A stretch of 64,000 nucleotides of DNA from Panulirus ornatus (Eukaryota; Arthropoda; Malacostraca; Decapoda; Palinuridae): assembly GCF_036320965.1 (NCBI RefSeq), contig NC_092250.1:18454117-18518116 (forward strand). Reading direction: 5' to 3'. The stretch's first letter is position 1. Each line of letters begins with the position of its first letter. This document shows positions 1 to 11,469 of the stretch, one piece after another. The position numbers and the translations under genes were made by a program. Under the pieces are notes generated by a model. The model worked only from the letters and a program-made list of their open reading frames with translations. It was not told the DNA's origin and ran no database searches.

Positions 1-652
1 GATAATACATACATATGTACTGGTGTGTATGTGGATCATGTGTTACATGTAGGAGGACGTAGACTTTCGTGAAGGAAGGGTTGATAGTCATGTCTATCGT
101 TAAGTGATGATCGTACTTATGTATTTTGGTTACATTGTGTTGTCGCCATTTTTGTCAGTCCAGTGAAGTTTTAAGATAACGGTTGATTGCGGGGGGGGGG
201 GATAAGTGTTGTAGTGTAAGTGAATTACTTGCTTTCTAAGTAGCGTCACGACTGCGGTAGATAAAGTGTCGTGGTGGATCACATAAGTGGTCGAGTACGA
301 GATGAGAGCTGTTGAAATTGATGTGCGGTAGTTACTCCATGACGGGTACGGGTGTGAAGACTTAACGTGATGGGTCCCCCTCGAGTGTGTTACCAGATGT
401 GAGTATGACATTGTGTTAAGGGCATAACTGAAGAGCAAGAGGAATGTCTCCTCTTGTTTGGGTATAAGTCACGGAGACAATTCCTCGTTCGTGGAGGTCA
501 GGCCTTCAGGGAGAGTAAAGGCAGAAATGAGTTTGTGTGTTTGTTATTGATGTTAGAATAACATGGACAGTGTGAGAGTTTGGGACTGGCAGAGGGAACG
601 AGGTGGAAGGGTGGGGAACTGATGATTCGCTTGCCGACCTACAGGCTCCTAC

Positions 653-656
<4 letters not shown>
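1..656. other. Unique sequence, no gene seen
   Basis: No recognisable coding region, transposon or tandem array was found here. A short G run lies near 189-201. The 102-codon minus-strand frame at 130-438 has no family resemblance and looks like a chance frame. Confidence 0.5.
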
Positions 657-735
<79 letters not shown>

Positions 736-749
736 GGAGAGAGAGAGAG
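657..749. repeat. (GA)n microsatellite
   Basis: A near-pure GA tract of about 93 bp with a few GG interruptions near its right end. Open frames reading Arg-Glu or Ser-Leu repeats across it are microsatellite artefacts. Confidence 0.97.
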
Positions 750-2920
750 CCAGGAAGTGCGTGTAAGGGGTTGAAAGTGGCGTTATTAGTAGAATGGTTG
801 AGGGTAGAGAGGATGTGGGAGGAAGGGTTGATTAAAGAGGAAGAGGAAGTAGGGTATTGGCAACACCGCAAGCCAGACCTGGGGGGAGCTCCTGGTGGTC
901 CGTGTGTGTGTGTGGGGCGGACCCCCAGTTTAGTGGGAAGTGTCAAGTCGAATCGTGAATAGCATGATGTGAAGAATGAAGGACGTCAGATGAAGAATGA
1001 GTAGACGTCGTCTAGTTTGAAAGACGCTTGTGGGAAAACGAAGGTGAATAACGAATGAAATTGAATGAAGAATGAAACTTAGATGAAAGATTGATCGTAT
1101 CAGGACAGAGTTTGGTCCTAGATGGGGCTGAAAGAGGCACAGACGACCCTCCGACACAGACATAGCATAAAGTAAGACGAGGGAAAGAGATAATAGTGGA
1201 TAAAGCTGGGGATGAAGGGAGGAGATCAGATGAAAGAAGGGAAGTAGTAGATAGTGGAATAAGAGGGGAGTGTGAGAACAAGAGAAGGATTCACCTGAAC
1301 CTGAAATTTACCTAAAGTTTAGCTGAAGGAGGTGAAAAAGACATTGCTGTAAAGTATGGCACATGGAGAGTGGGGTGAGGCAGGGATGGAAGCTGGCGCC
1401 CGGGATATAATTAGCAACAAGACTAAGCCTATGGATGAGTTTCAATGTTGTTTAGTGTTAAGTTGAACCGCTTCTTGGCTGCCTCTGTTTGGTATTGGAA
1501 TGAACGATTGCCTTAACTCGTTACGACCTTCTTTAACTAAACTGAATATGGATTTTAAGGGTTTCTGTTCACTTCAATAGATTCTTGAGCTGTGTGTTGT
1601 GTTGCTTCTTCCAGAATAGTATATATACGTGCCCATATATGCATATAAATTAGGTCCCCTTAACAACCTCCACTTGAACGACGGTGATCGTTCGACACTA
1701 GTTCGTACCTTGTTCGACATGGGCCACTTGCATAGTAACAGTGTATGTGGTCTTATAATTACCTTTAACACCTGAAGAAGGTGTTAACGATTGTTCGATT
1801 GGCGGACGTACTAGCTTACGTTGACGGCCTTAACGACCCTGGCAGTTGATAGGCCTAAAGCCCAACCTAACCAACCAACCAACCGTGCCTTGTTTTCTAG
1901 CCATAACACCCACCTGCGTATAGCAACCACCCGTCTTACGTTGGTGGCCTCTCCAGAACGACCATTTGTGTCATTAGCCACTTGAGATGCGGTGAAATGG
2001 GGTGGTTTCAAGTGAGATGGCCTCGTTATGCCAGTGATCGTTACAGCGGGCTAACTGCTAGTTATAGATTAGTGTTAATTGGCAGGCGGTCTTTATGGAC
2101 AGTCGGGTGTTATGAAGGCAGTCGGGTGGTTTAGATAGGTTTGATGTGGCGGAGTGTGTGGTGGTTGGTGGCGGCGTCGTCATCATCAAGGCTCTGGGGA
2201 AGTGGACAGCGCCGAGGCGGGGTTCCCAAGGGCCAGGTGCTTGGGGCTCTGATGGTCTCAGCGGTGGAGGGAACCCTCAGTGAGATAGACAGACCCCCGG
2301 CTTGTTTATGGGCTATGGGGAGATGGTGGTGGAGGGGGAGTGGGAAGTTTACGGGGGAGAAGACGCATATGGGGGGGGGGTGAAGGGGGTAATGGAGAGT
2401 GTATGGGGGGAAGGAACGCTTACGGGATGCGGAAGGTAGTGGGGCGATTACGAGGGAGTAGAAAGGGAAGTGGGAAGTTGTTGGGGGAGAGGACGTATCG
2501 GGATGGTTATGGTAATGGGGAGTGTATGGGGAAGGGCCAGGGGATGTGGAAGGTGGTAGTGGGGAGATGAAGAGAGGAGGAATAACGCTTAATTAGGGGA
2601 GGTTGTCTGAAGTTTATTAAGGCATGGGAGATGATGCAGGTGGGATGGGGAGAACATTGGAGAGCTTATGAAGTTATGGGGAGTGTATATACATGTGAGG
2701 GGATAGGGAGTGGTAGTGGAGAGCATATGCAGAGGACCCCCAGGTTGTGTAAGAACCCTGCTCGAGTATTGTGGATGATAATGGTTGTGTTGGTGAGCAG
2801 AGATTGCCTTATCTCTTATCGTGTACGAAATGCACACTTCACCGGTGAAGATAAGGAATTAAACCATCGTGATTCTTGGTTTAATGACGTGTTTCCTTCT
2901 AGGGAATATCCTTCAGCTTA
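750..2920. other. Unique to purine-rich spacer
   Basis: No coding region was recognised. From about 2300 to 2580 the plus strand is strongly G/A-rich with loosely repeated GGGGAGTGTATGGGG-type words, which suggests an old decayed minisatellite. The rest looks like ordinary non-coding DNA. Confidence 0.5.
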
Positions 2921-2923
2921 ATT

Positions 2924-3573
2924 CTCGAGTGTTGGGTACTTTGTACTAGTTGTGGCTCGAGTATTGGATATTTGGTTCTAGTTGTGGCTCGAGTATTGGA
3001 TATTTGGTTCTAGTTGTGGCTCGAGTATTGGATATTTGGTTCTAGTTGTGGCTCGAGTGTTGGATATTTGATACTAGTTGTGGCTCGAGTATTGGATATT
3101 TGGTTCTAGTTGTGGCTCGAGTATTGGATATTTGGTTCTAGTTGTGGCTCGAGTATTGGATATTTGGTCCTAGATGTGGCTCGAGTGTTGGATATTTGGT
3201 TCTAGTTGTGGCTCGAGTATTGGATATTTGGTTCTAGTTGTGGCTCGAGTATTGGATATTTGGTTCTAGTTGTGGCTCGAGTATTGGATATTTGATACTA
3301 GTTGTGGCTCGAGTATTGGATATATGGTCCTAGATGCGGCTCGAGTGCTGGATATTTGGTCCTAGATGTGGCTCGAGTATTGGATATTTGGTCCTAGATG
3401 TGGCTCGAGTATTGGATATTTGATAGTAGTTGCGGTTCGAGTATTGGATATTTGGTCCTAGATGTGGCTCGAGCGTTGGATATTTGATACTAGTTGCGGT
3501 TCGAGTATTGGATATTTGGCCCTAGATGTGGCTCGAGCGTTGGATATTTGGAACTAGTTGTGGTAAGGCTCGA
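2924..3573 (+). repeat. 32-bp minisatellite, about 20 copies
   Basis: The core is GTGGCTCGAGTATTGGATAT followed by TTGGTTCTAGTT. Unit starts at 2952 and 2984 fix the 32-bp period. Copies differ by a few substitutions (TATTGG/TGTTGG, GGTTCTAG/GATACTAG/GGTCCTAG). Variant types cluster, with tCCTAGATG forms toward the right, as expected from local unequal exchange. Each unit carries an XhoI-type CTCGAG palindrome in most copies. Confidence 0.95.
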
Positions 3574-4940
3574 GCGCTGCTAACGTGTGTCAGACAATAT
3601 CAGATGTATTGGTTGATTCGCTTTCGAGTTTGATTGCATTTTTATATTCAGGAAGAAGAGCGCAAGTACACTTATGCAAATTATTATTGGAATATGATAA
3701 TGAAATGTTTGTAGTGAATGTACGTACGAATATCGAAGATCCCGGCTGCCTTGTGCGTTACTATTTAGCCTCCATAAAGTACCTGTATCACTCCGCCGAT
3801 CGTGACGTCACAGCTTGGGGGGAGCAGGTGTTGTCGGTCATCAGTTGTTGTCGCCCAGTTTCCCGCCGTCTGGCGCCTAACAGAAGTCGCTCCTGCTTCG
3901 GTGCATGATGGGACGATAAAATGGAAAAATTGAAGGATTCATTTTGTCTTTCTCAGTAAAGGACTCTTGTGTGGATACTATATGTATGTAGACCAGGTAA
4001 AACGGAAGAATAAGATTGAAGTAAAAAGTCTGTTTCATGTCAGCTGGAGGGAGGAGGATTTTAACAGAAGAAAGTGCAGATAACATATCACCTGACTGGT
4101 CAAAATATACGCCTAGTTCTCTCTGTCCTTCGTGGAGGAGATGGCGTTCTTAACCTGACTTCTGCGTATGTTGTATTGTTTGGAAACATTACCTCAGTAA
4201 CTCCCCCAGAGTACGTGTGAGGCTCCACCCGCTCGAGAAACTCCCATGTTGGGTATATATCATAACGACCCATTGTGCTCAACGCTACGACCCTGGAGAC
4301 GGACGCCTCGACCGTCGAGTCTAACGGCCCGGTATTCGACCAGACAGACCCTGAAGTATCAGCTCAAAGGTCGTATTCAAGAGCTGTACTGTGGCGATGA
4401 AGGATTGTACCTCCGTGCTCATGAGGTTAGATTTACATGGCCATCATTTCTGTAGTTAGATTCATAACTGGTGCTGTTTGTACTAACCAATAACGAGAAT
4501 GTATATATAAGTAAGACGTAAGTTGGATGCTTAAGGACTTTTCTATAGATTTATTTTCGTTAGCTTCGCATGAATGTGGCTATGTGGCGAGCTGTCTGCC
4601 GTGGGGCGGGATCATTGAAGTCTGACGGAGTCTTATATGAGCGTGTGTGTGCGGTAAACTTGTTATATATGACTGGCACTTGTTTATGTACGTAGACTCA
4701 CTCTTAATTGAGGAATAGATGCACACAGATGGTGGAGCAGATGGTTGAGAAGATGAGAGGGGTTCGTAATGGAGGTTTTCAGGTAAATGATTCCCTGTAA
4801 TTGCTAATCTATATATATTTTGATTTGTACATATTCAAGGCTTTACGTCCAGGTGTGTGTTTGGTATGGTCTGTGCCATGTGAAGGTGTCTCGGGTTAGC
4901 CGGGGGAGATTCTGTGTTTCATTATATGCGTTTTGTTCTG
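3574..4940. other. Unique sequence with a possible promoter-like patch
   Basis: No gene was recognised. The 107-codon plus frame at 3585-3908 shows no domain. Within 3795-3905 there is a CRE palindrome TGACGTCA (3803-3810) and an E2F-like TTTCCCGCC (3859-3867). No downstream exon can be supported. Confidence 0.4.
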
Positions 4941-4949
4941 CTGATTGGT

Positions 4950-5300
4950 TGACTCACTTCCCAGTGGATGGAGTCAAGACTCAACAGGGTTAGGGAGAGG
5001 GGTCCATTGTGCCCAGTGGTAAATTGTGATCGTGTTCCATTCTTTGTTTATACTGACACTTAACACCCAGTGTACAACGCCTTTCTCTCGCGATTCTCGG
5101 TCTACACCGAGGCCAGTTCTGAGGTCGAGTGGATTAAGAGGACGTTTACTCTGTGGTTAGCGGGAGGCAGAGGATAGTCATGCAGGGAGAGGTTGAAGAG
5201 GGTTGGAGAAAGAACAGCTCCGCGGGGGACTCCATTGTAGAGCTTGAGAGTTTAAGATGTGTGGCCTTTGTTGATGACTCTCGCGGCTTGCAAGTGCAGC
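4950..5300 (-). pseudogene. Non-LTR retrotransposon RT fragment (jockey-like)
   Basis: On the minus strand, about 5240 down to 5180, the reading GVPRGAVLSPTLFNLSLHD matches RT palm box B (GxPQGxxLSPxLFNL), with R in place of the usual Q. The same frame continues to a stop near 5100. The expected ADD box C is degraded: the sequence there reads like VNVLLIHSTSELASV. Leftward, 4950-5100 carries a weak resemblance to the post-palm region. No start or full ORF2 is present, so this is a dead fragment. The assignment rests on the box B motif and its spacing; exact ends are uncertain. It is probably a different element from the neighbouring relic at 5820-7180, because box B would be out of order for that one. 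Confidence 0.75.
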
Positions 5301-5819
5301 GTACGTACAACCTCAAATTTCCTTGTTTCTATGTGTTTCACGTTTTCTTTCCACGGTCAGACGGACGGGAAAGGGCAAACTGAACTAGGGTGTCGTAACA
5401 CAAGGCCAAAGTTCACTGGTTGGTCTTGAGGCGCGTGGACTCCTCCGGGTCGTCTTTCTAGGGAAGATTGGCAAATTAGGAAGGAGGAAGTGATTAGGGA
5501 AGAGTGTCTGGTTAGGTTAGAGTTACAGATTACGAGAATGACCGTTACATAAGACTGACAAATGAGGAAGTAGTGAACTACGTTCTATCAAAAGGTATTT
5601 TCCTTTAAAGTTTGGATATGTTTTCCTGTAATACCTGTCTGTCCGCACTGATGATATATTTTACCCGTCTTTTTATATGATCTGAAGTTTTGATTTATTT
5701 ATAACCTTGTTTATTTTCATATTAAGTTAGATTGCACGGTGATGATGACGTTAAATTGGGCAGAAAACCCCAAACATCCGGTTGGAGACTTCGCCACACC
5801 CTGGGGTCAGTCACCACAC

Positions 5820-7180
5820 TAACACCACACACACACTTGTGCCTCCTTCTTCCCTCTACAGCTCGGGCTGCTGAGTTGGGCCTTTTGTCGACCGGGCTGT
5901 TGTGAGCCGTGTGTCCCTCTGGCACTTGTAGCCACCACAGCCTGGCTGGTCTGGTGCACTATGTAAATACTTAAACAGGGTATTTCTGAAGTCTTTTCCT
6001 CTGTTCGTCCCATCATGTATTTGTTGAGTGCAGGCAGTGTGTTGAATAATCATGGATCCTGGATATTCAGGACTTCAGCATTTGATTTTCCAGTCTTCCA
6101 TACCTGCCGTGCCTGTAAAGAATTACTTTTTGAACACTTGCCTTCCAGGATTCCCCAGTATGAATTACACCTTTCCCGTCTACGCTCCAGAAAGTACATC
6201 CTCGATGATTGCAGTCCTTCTCTGGTAATTCCCATGTTCAGACAGTGTCATTTAGGGCTTTAAAGATCCCTGGGTTTCTTTCTGGCTCAGCTACTTCACC
6301 CTGGAAGGCGATGTTAACACAACAGAACTGCGTAGGTGAGTGTAGGCTACAAGCGCCTTGGAGAGCAACGTCTTTGGTCTCCCGTCGCTTTTCTTGAAGG
6401 TCCACAGGATCCAGCCCAAAGTGTGTCAACTGTTGTTGCCCTTATATTCGCTGAAGCCCGTCAGACATTATTAGATCTTTCACATTCTCAGTCATTCTTT
6501 TGGGGGTGTCTGTGTTGCCTGTCCGGTATCATGTACCTTTTTGTCGCTATTTCTTCCCACTCCCCATACCGGAGGCGCTGGAAACTTTATATCATCGTAC
6601 AAAACCGTGCTGTTATCTGATCCCCAGCGGAAGACAGTGTTTACGTATGATTGTTGTGTGTCATTGTCTTAATGAGATTTTCCTCCAGTCACATCGTCTG
6701 TCATGTACGAGGTATGGTAGGTAACTGTGACCCTTAGTTACGACAGTGTCACGTATGTGAATATGAGGAAGAGAAGGTGTGTGAATGCACTTCCTTTTGG
6801 GGAGACTGTGATTTTCTTTTTCTTTTTTTTTTTTACCGTGGCTTGATTTACAACATCGTGTTGTGATCTGTCAGTAAGAAATGGTGTGTATCTATCTTCC
6901 TGTCTTTTTTTATTATTGCTACATTTTTTTTTGCGTGTGTCTCGTACGCATTATGTTGGCTGTTACACCGTGGTCACATTTATCAAAGGCTTTTGCAATG
7001 TTTGTGTTTATCACATCAGCATTTTGGTCGTTCGCCTGAGCGTCTCTGGAATTTTACCCCAGTGGTCAAGCAAGTTGGGAGAGGCAAGTTTTTTTCCCTC
7101 CGTGGAACCATGTTGTTCTTGGTTATGAAGATGATCATAGCCTCCATCTGTTTACTGATAATTCCAGTGTTTGTCTTAAG
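5820..7180 (-). pseudogene. LINE ORF2 relic: RT palm to C-terminus (CR1/jockey-like)
   Basis: Reading from high to low coordinate, the RT landmarks fall in the expected order. Box A is INTNIAKAFDKCDHGV (about 7020-6974). A decayed box B is VSPKGSAFTHLLFLIF (6806-6759). Box C is decayed to MTDDV (about 6700-6688). The post-palm region then gives a KFQ..RYG-type segment (about 6580-6550), TENVKDL (about 6490), GWILWTFKKSDGRPKTLLSK (6413-6354), LERRRERC (about 6200-6170) and the terminal FKYLHSAPDQPGCGGY (5975-5928). Several frameshifts and stops interrupt the reading, and the A of the catalytic ADD is changed to T. The endonuclease domain and 5' end are missing. The known role of the family is target-primed reverse transcription; this copy cannot be active. 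Confidence 0.85.
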
Positions 7181-7373
7181 ACTTTGTGGTCAGACAGACA
7201 GACAGACGGACAGACCAGGGGAGAGTGACCAAGTGTTGTATAATGATAGCAGGAGAGTCAGGTTAGCAGATCAAGTATGGAAGTAGACGAGGAAGCATTG
7301 TGTTGTGGCCCTTAACCCAGGTTACAGCGCTTCTCTCCAGTGCTCCCTCCAAGTTAAATACACCCGGCGTAGA

Positions 7374-7438
7374 CTGTGTGTGTGTGTGTGTGTGTGTGTG
7401 CGGGAGAGTGAGTGAGGAGGGTACGTACGTACGTACGG
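7374..7438. repeat. (TG)n followed by (TACG)n microsatellites
   Basis: A TG tract runs to 7400. A short TACG tetranucleotide tract, self-complementary through GTAC, lies at about 7422-7438. Confidence 0.9.
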
Positions 7439-7785
7439 CTATTGTGTGAATAACCCCTTCGTTCGTCCCGGCCCGGCGGAACTAATGGATCGTTGCTCGG
7501 CCGCTGGTCGAGAAGATGACCGGAAGTGCAGACGTTATTTAGTCTTGCGAGGGATATGTTTAAGGTGGCGTCATGTGTGACCACAGGCGGGTGTATGTTT
7601 GTGCCATCAGGAAGGGCTGTGTGTCCATTTGCCGGGCCCTGGTCGTGGGGAATGTACGGAGGGGAGGGAGGGCTGCAGGCTCCAGGGTTTGGGGGATGAC
7701 AGGAGCTCGCCAATACCGCGCATACCAGCTGTGGAGGGGATGTGAGCAGGCAGGACGCCAGGATACGCGTGTTGTCGTCCCCACA

Positions 7786-7787
<2 letters not shown>

Positions 7788-7819
<32 letters not shown>

Positions 7820-7869
7820 ACGTGCGAGACAAACTTGTGCACGCGGTGAGGCAAGATTTACTAATGAAG

Positions 7870-7950
<81 letters not shown>
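7788..7950. repeat. (TG)n at 7788-7818 and (CT)n at 7871-7950
   Basis: Two long dinucleotide tracts are separated by about 50 bp of unique sequence. The pure CT tract is about 80 bp. Confidence 0.97.
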
Positions 7951-7952
<2 letters not shown>

Positions 7953-8269
7953 GCATCCTGGCCCTGACTCAGACCAGTCTTTGCCATATATTTCCTCTCG
8001 TTAGGTCGTTGATACATCCGTGCGTCAGCTTAATTAGCATCCGTGCGTCTTGATTACTCAGTGATTAGTCGTAAGTGAGGGTTTTGACTGAAACGACCCA
8101 GTTAAGTTGTTGTGCGCGACGGGTTCTTCACCGGCGCCATGGCAGTTCTCTCTCTCTCGGTCAGCAGTGCCACACCGGCACTGCTTTCAAGTCGGCAGTA
8201 TCTCCTGGCAAGAACGGTCGCTCTGTCACTTTCCTCAGGAAGCAGTGCCACGCTTGCAGTGCCTTCTGG

Positions 8270-8630
8270 GTTTTGGGGGTTAAAATTTGGTTTTTTTTTT
8301 TTGTTAGTGAAGGTTGGGTTCTTTGGTTTTTTGGGGGTTTTATTTTTTTTTTTGGGGTTTTCTGGTGTGTGGGAAGTTGGGGGGGGGTTTTTGGTGTTGG
8401 GTATGGGTTTTGGTTCTTCGGGGTTTTTGTGGGTAATGGGGGGGGGTTTCTGGGTGTGGTGGGTTTAGTGGGGTGGGTTTTTTGGTGTGGGTGGTTTTTA
8501 GTGGGTGGGTTTTCTGGTTTTTTTTGGTTTTAGGAGGTGGGTTTCTGGTGTGGGGGGTTTTATGAGGTGGGTTCTTCTGGTGTGGGGGTTTTTTTGGGTT
8601 TGGGTTGGTTGAGTGTGGTGGTTCTAGAGA
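8270..8630 (+). repeat. G/T-only strand with many G runs
   Basis: For about 360 bp the plus strand is nearly devoid of C and A and is made of alternating G runs (3-9) and T runs, with recurring TGGGTTT and GGTGTGG words. It grades into the ordered 32-bp array that starts near 8843, so it may be a decayed part of the same repeat. The G runs could form quadruplexes. Confidence 0.8.
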
Positions 8631-8842
8631 CGGTGCGAGGATGGTTTGTTTCTTGGTCCAATCATGGGACTTGAATCAGGTCATAGGTTTTCTTCCTGGT
8701 AATAGAGTGATGTTCTATTGTAGTTGGTTCTGTATGGATATGAATGCTTAGTGCAATGGGGTTTTCTTGTCGTGTTCAGGGTCCAGCCGTGTTCGGAGTT
8801 GTAGTGCGTTAATGGGTGTTGGTTGCTTGGGTATGGTTCAGG

Positions 8843-9085
8843 GTAGGTGGGTTCTGCTGGTGTGGTGGGTTTAGTGAGGTGGGTTCTTCTGGTGTGGTGG
8901 GTTTAGTGAGGTGGGTTCTTCTGGTGTGGTGGGTTTAGTGAGGTGGGTTCTTCTGGTGTGGTGGGTTTAGTGAGGTGGGTTCTGCTGGTGTGTTGGGTTT
9001 AGTGAGGTGGGTTCTGCTGGTGTGTTGGGTTTAGCGAGGTGGGTTCTCCTGGTGTGGTGGGTTTAATGAGGTGGGTTCTTCTGGT
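8843..9085 (+). repeat. 32-bp minisatellite, about 7 copies
   Basis: The unit is GTTTAGTGAGGTGGGTTCTT plus CTGGTGTGGTGG. Starts at 8901 and 8933 confirm the period. Copies vary mainly at TTCT/TGCT/TCCT. Confidence 0.93.
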
Positions 9086-9263
9086 GTGGTTGTTTTTTTG
9101 TGGTTGTGATGTGGTGGTGAGTGTGGTTGGTGCGATAGAAGATGGTACGAGGAGGGTCTGTGTGTTGGTCCAGGTCATGGGTCCTGGTCCAGGTCATGGA
9201 GGAGTGATGTTCAGTTGTGCTGGTAGTGGTGGAGAGACATGGGAAGGAAGTGCCGTTAGGCAA

Positions 9264-9470
9264 GGCTCAGGGGTTGTACTGTCGTGTTCAAGGGTCGTAG
9301 CGTCGTGCTCAGGGGTTGTACTGTCGTGTTCAAGGGTCGTAGCGACGTGCTCAGGGGTTGTACTGTCGTGTTCAAGGGTCGTAGCGTCGTGCTCAGGGGT
9401 TGTACTGTCGTGTTCAAGGGTCGTAGCGTCGTGCTCAGGGGTTGTACTGTCGTGTTCAAGGGTCTCAAGT
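9264..9470 (+). repeat. 42-bp (2x21) tandem array, 21-bp family, forward
   Basis: About five copies of a 42-bp unit built from two related 21-mers: GTTGTACTGTCGTGTTCAAGG and GTCGTAGCGTCGTGCTCAGGG (each starts GTYGTA and contains GTCGTG). It belongs to the dispersed 21-bp family also seen near 25.5, 26.1, 40.2, 42.5, 43.2, 55.3, 57.6 and 62.4 kb. Confidence 0.93.
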
Positions 9471-9570
9471 CATTAAGTGAAAGGTTGTTTAGGGTTCCGC
9501 TTCGCTTGTTTATGTTGTGTGTGAGGAACCATGGCTGGCCGGCGACACCCGGCACCCCCCTTGCACCCCT

Positions 9571-9609
9571 CCTACCCCATACCCCCATCACATGGGGGTA
9601 TGGGGTAGG
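9571..9609. repeat. Perfect inverted repeat, 18-bp arms, 3-nt loop
   Basis: The left arm CCTACCCCATACCCCCAT (9571-9588) and right arm ATGGGGGTATGGGGTAGG (9592-9609) are exact reverse complements around CAC. The right arm and following bases also contain four or more G runs, so hairpin and quadruplex folds could compete. Confidence 0.95.
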
Positions 9610-9681
9610 GTGGAGTGTATGGGGCAGGGTACTTGAGGGGAGTAGATTACTTGGGAACACCATATGGTTCCTGGGGGTGTC

Positions 9682-9683
<2 letters not shown>

Positions 9684-9752
<69 letters not shown>
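9684..9752. repeat. (GA)n microsatellite
   Basis: A pure GA tract of about 68 bp. Confidence 0.97.
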
Positions 9753-9753
<1 letters not shown>

Positions 9754-9899
9754 CTGGTGTGTGGAGTGGGATAAAGCAGTTTGTCTTCATTATTCATTTC
9801 ACATTGATTTCTGTAAACTTCATCGTGAGAGTAGAATGTCATGTGTAGCGACAATTAACAGTTTATTATTAAGTAAAATGTGTGTTTATTTGTTTGGTT

Positions 9900-9902
<3 letters not shown>

Positions 9903-9951
<49 letters not shown>
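9903..9951. repeat. (TG)n microsatellite
   Basis: A pure TG tract of about 48 bp. Confidence 0.97.
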
Positions 9952-9954
<3 letters not shown>

Positions 9955-9959
9955 GAAAG

Positions 9960-11385
9960 ATGAGCCTGGTGTGAAATTGTCTTTTTGTGGACTTCAAGCT
10001 ATATACGCTTGAGGGAGGAGGTGGGGTTTAGGGTGGGGGGGGATGGACCAGGACGTATTATTGTGAGTGGATGGTGAGGAATTTCTGTCCTTAACACGAG
10101 AGTGGGGAACGTAGATAGTGAAGCTGATAATGACTGAGGATGGGGATGAGATGATGATAGTAATGGTGTTAGGATGGTGTATTTACACTGTTATGAGGAA
10201 TGTACTGGGTCAAGACATTGTGTGTTGTGGGTGCGTCAAGGAGCGACTTGAAGCTGACGAAAGTTATTCACAAATATGTACCGTGCATCATCAATTCATC
10301 ACTGTATGTAAATGAGGTGAGTGATGTATGAAAGATGTTGACAGATATATGTATTATCTACCCCGATGCACGTACGGTGTACGTGAACCTCGTACAGATC
10401 CATATAGACGTCTGAAGTGGGTGGAGAGTGGCGGAGGAACTGGAAGAGATAATGGAGGTGATGATGAGGGGCAGAAGATAGTGTTTAGAGAGGGGGCGTG
10501 AGGAGTGCAGGCCATCACATGTTGATGGTTTGGACAGCTGGGAGATGGATGAGTCAGAGTCCTGGGTGTACTGTGGTGGCTGCTGCTCCCCTCGTGGACC
10601 GGCGGGCGGGCTGAGCAGGTCATCTGAACTGGTGGAAAGGGAGTTCGCTTGGACTGGGCGAACTGTGTGTGTGGGAGTGTGGGAGTGTGGGAGAGACTGA
10701 GCGTGGAAATGTGGGTGCCTGGGTGTGGTGGGCGGGTACGGAAGGTTAATGTGGGTGTTGTGAGGGTTGTGGGGAGGTGAGGTTTCAAGGGAGATAGGTC
10801 CGGAAGGGAGAGTAGAGGCAGTGTGAGAGGCTGGGAGAGTGTGAGTGGAGTAGAAGGCCTTTGAGTGAGGGGGCGCTGTAAGTGAACTAGGAAGGTGGAT
10901 ACCGATGCAGATGATAAGGCGTGGATACGGTGAGAGCAGGCTCATTGGCGCTCCAAGGGCGTCGTGAATTAACGAGAAGAGAATAATAAGAGTGAGTCAG
11001 CATGAACCAGAGATAATGATGATAATGGTACCAAGAAGAACAAGAGTAATTAGCCGCCATTTGATGAACTCCAGACAAAGACAAAACATAGATAAATTAC
11101 CCCAGTATATTTTTTTTTTCCCCAGATTTCTGCCATGTTTTGTAACCATCACTTACAAGGTTGTTGTATGCCATCAGGTATGGTTCACTGTTGACGAGGT
11201 CTGTGTTCACGGATCCCGATCGTAAGTTGACGTCGTAGCCTGTAATGGTGGCGTAGTTACGTCTTACGTGGGATCACGGGGAGAGATATCTCACGGTCTA
11301 CGTCTAAGGTGTTAAATATGCATGTTAACTGTGAGGGTTTCCTGTGTTTTCCGTCCAGGTTGTTAATACGTTATTGTTGAAAATT
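9960..11385. other. Unique sequence, no gene seen
   Basis: The plus strand is G/A-biased around 10400-10900, which gives long Pro/Ser/Thr-rich minus-strand frames (10354-10945) with no domain. I see no transposon motif here. Confidence 0.45.

Positions 11386-11386
<1 letters not shown>

Positions 11387-11468
<82 letters not shown>
11387..11468. repeat. (TA)n microsatellite
   Basis: A pure TA tract of about 80 bp. The Tyr-Ile frame across it is an artefact. Confidence 0.97.

Positions 11469-11469
<1 letters not shown>

Noticed and set aside
3585..3908. 107-codon plus frame of balanced composition
   Set aside because: No domain, no splice context, and length within chance expectation for this window.
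8270..8630. Interstitial telomere repeat (GGGTTT / GGGGTTTT words)
   Set aside because: Runs are irregular in length and no TTAGG or TTAGGG tandem array exists.
9284..10012. 242-codon frame over the 42-bp array, GA and TG tracts
   Set aside because: It runs through three different repeats and one hairpin; no conserved domain.
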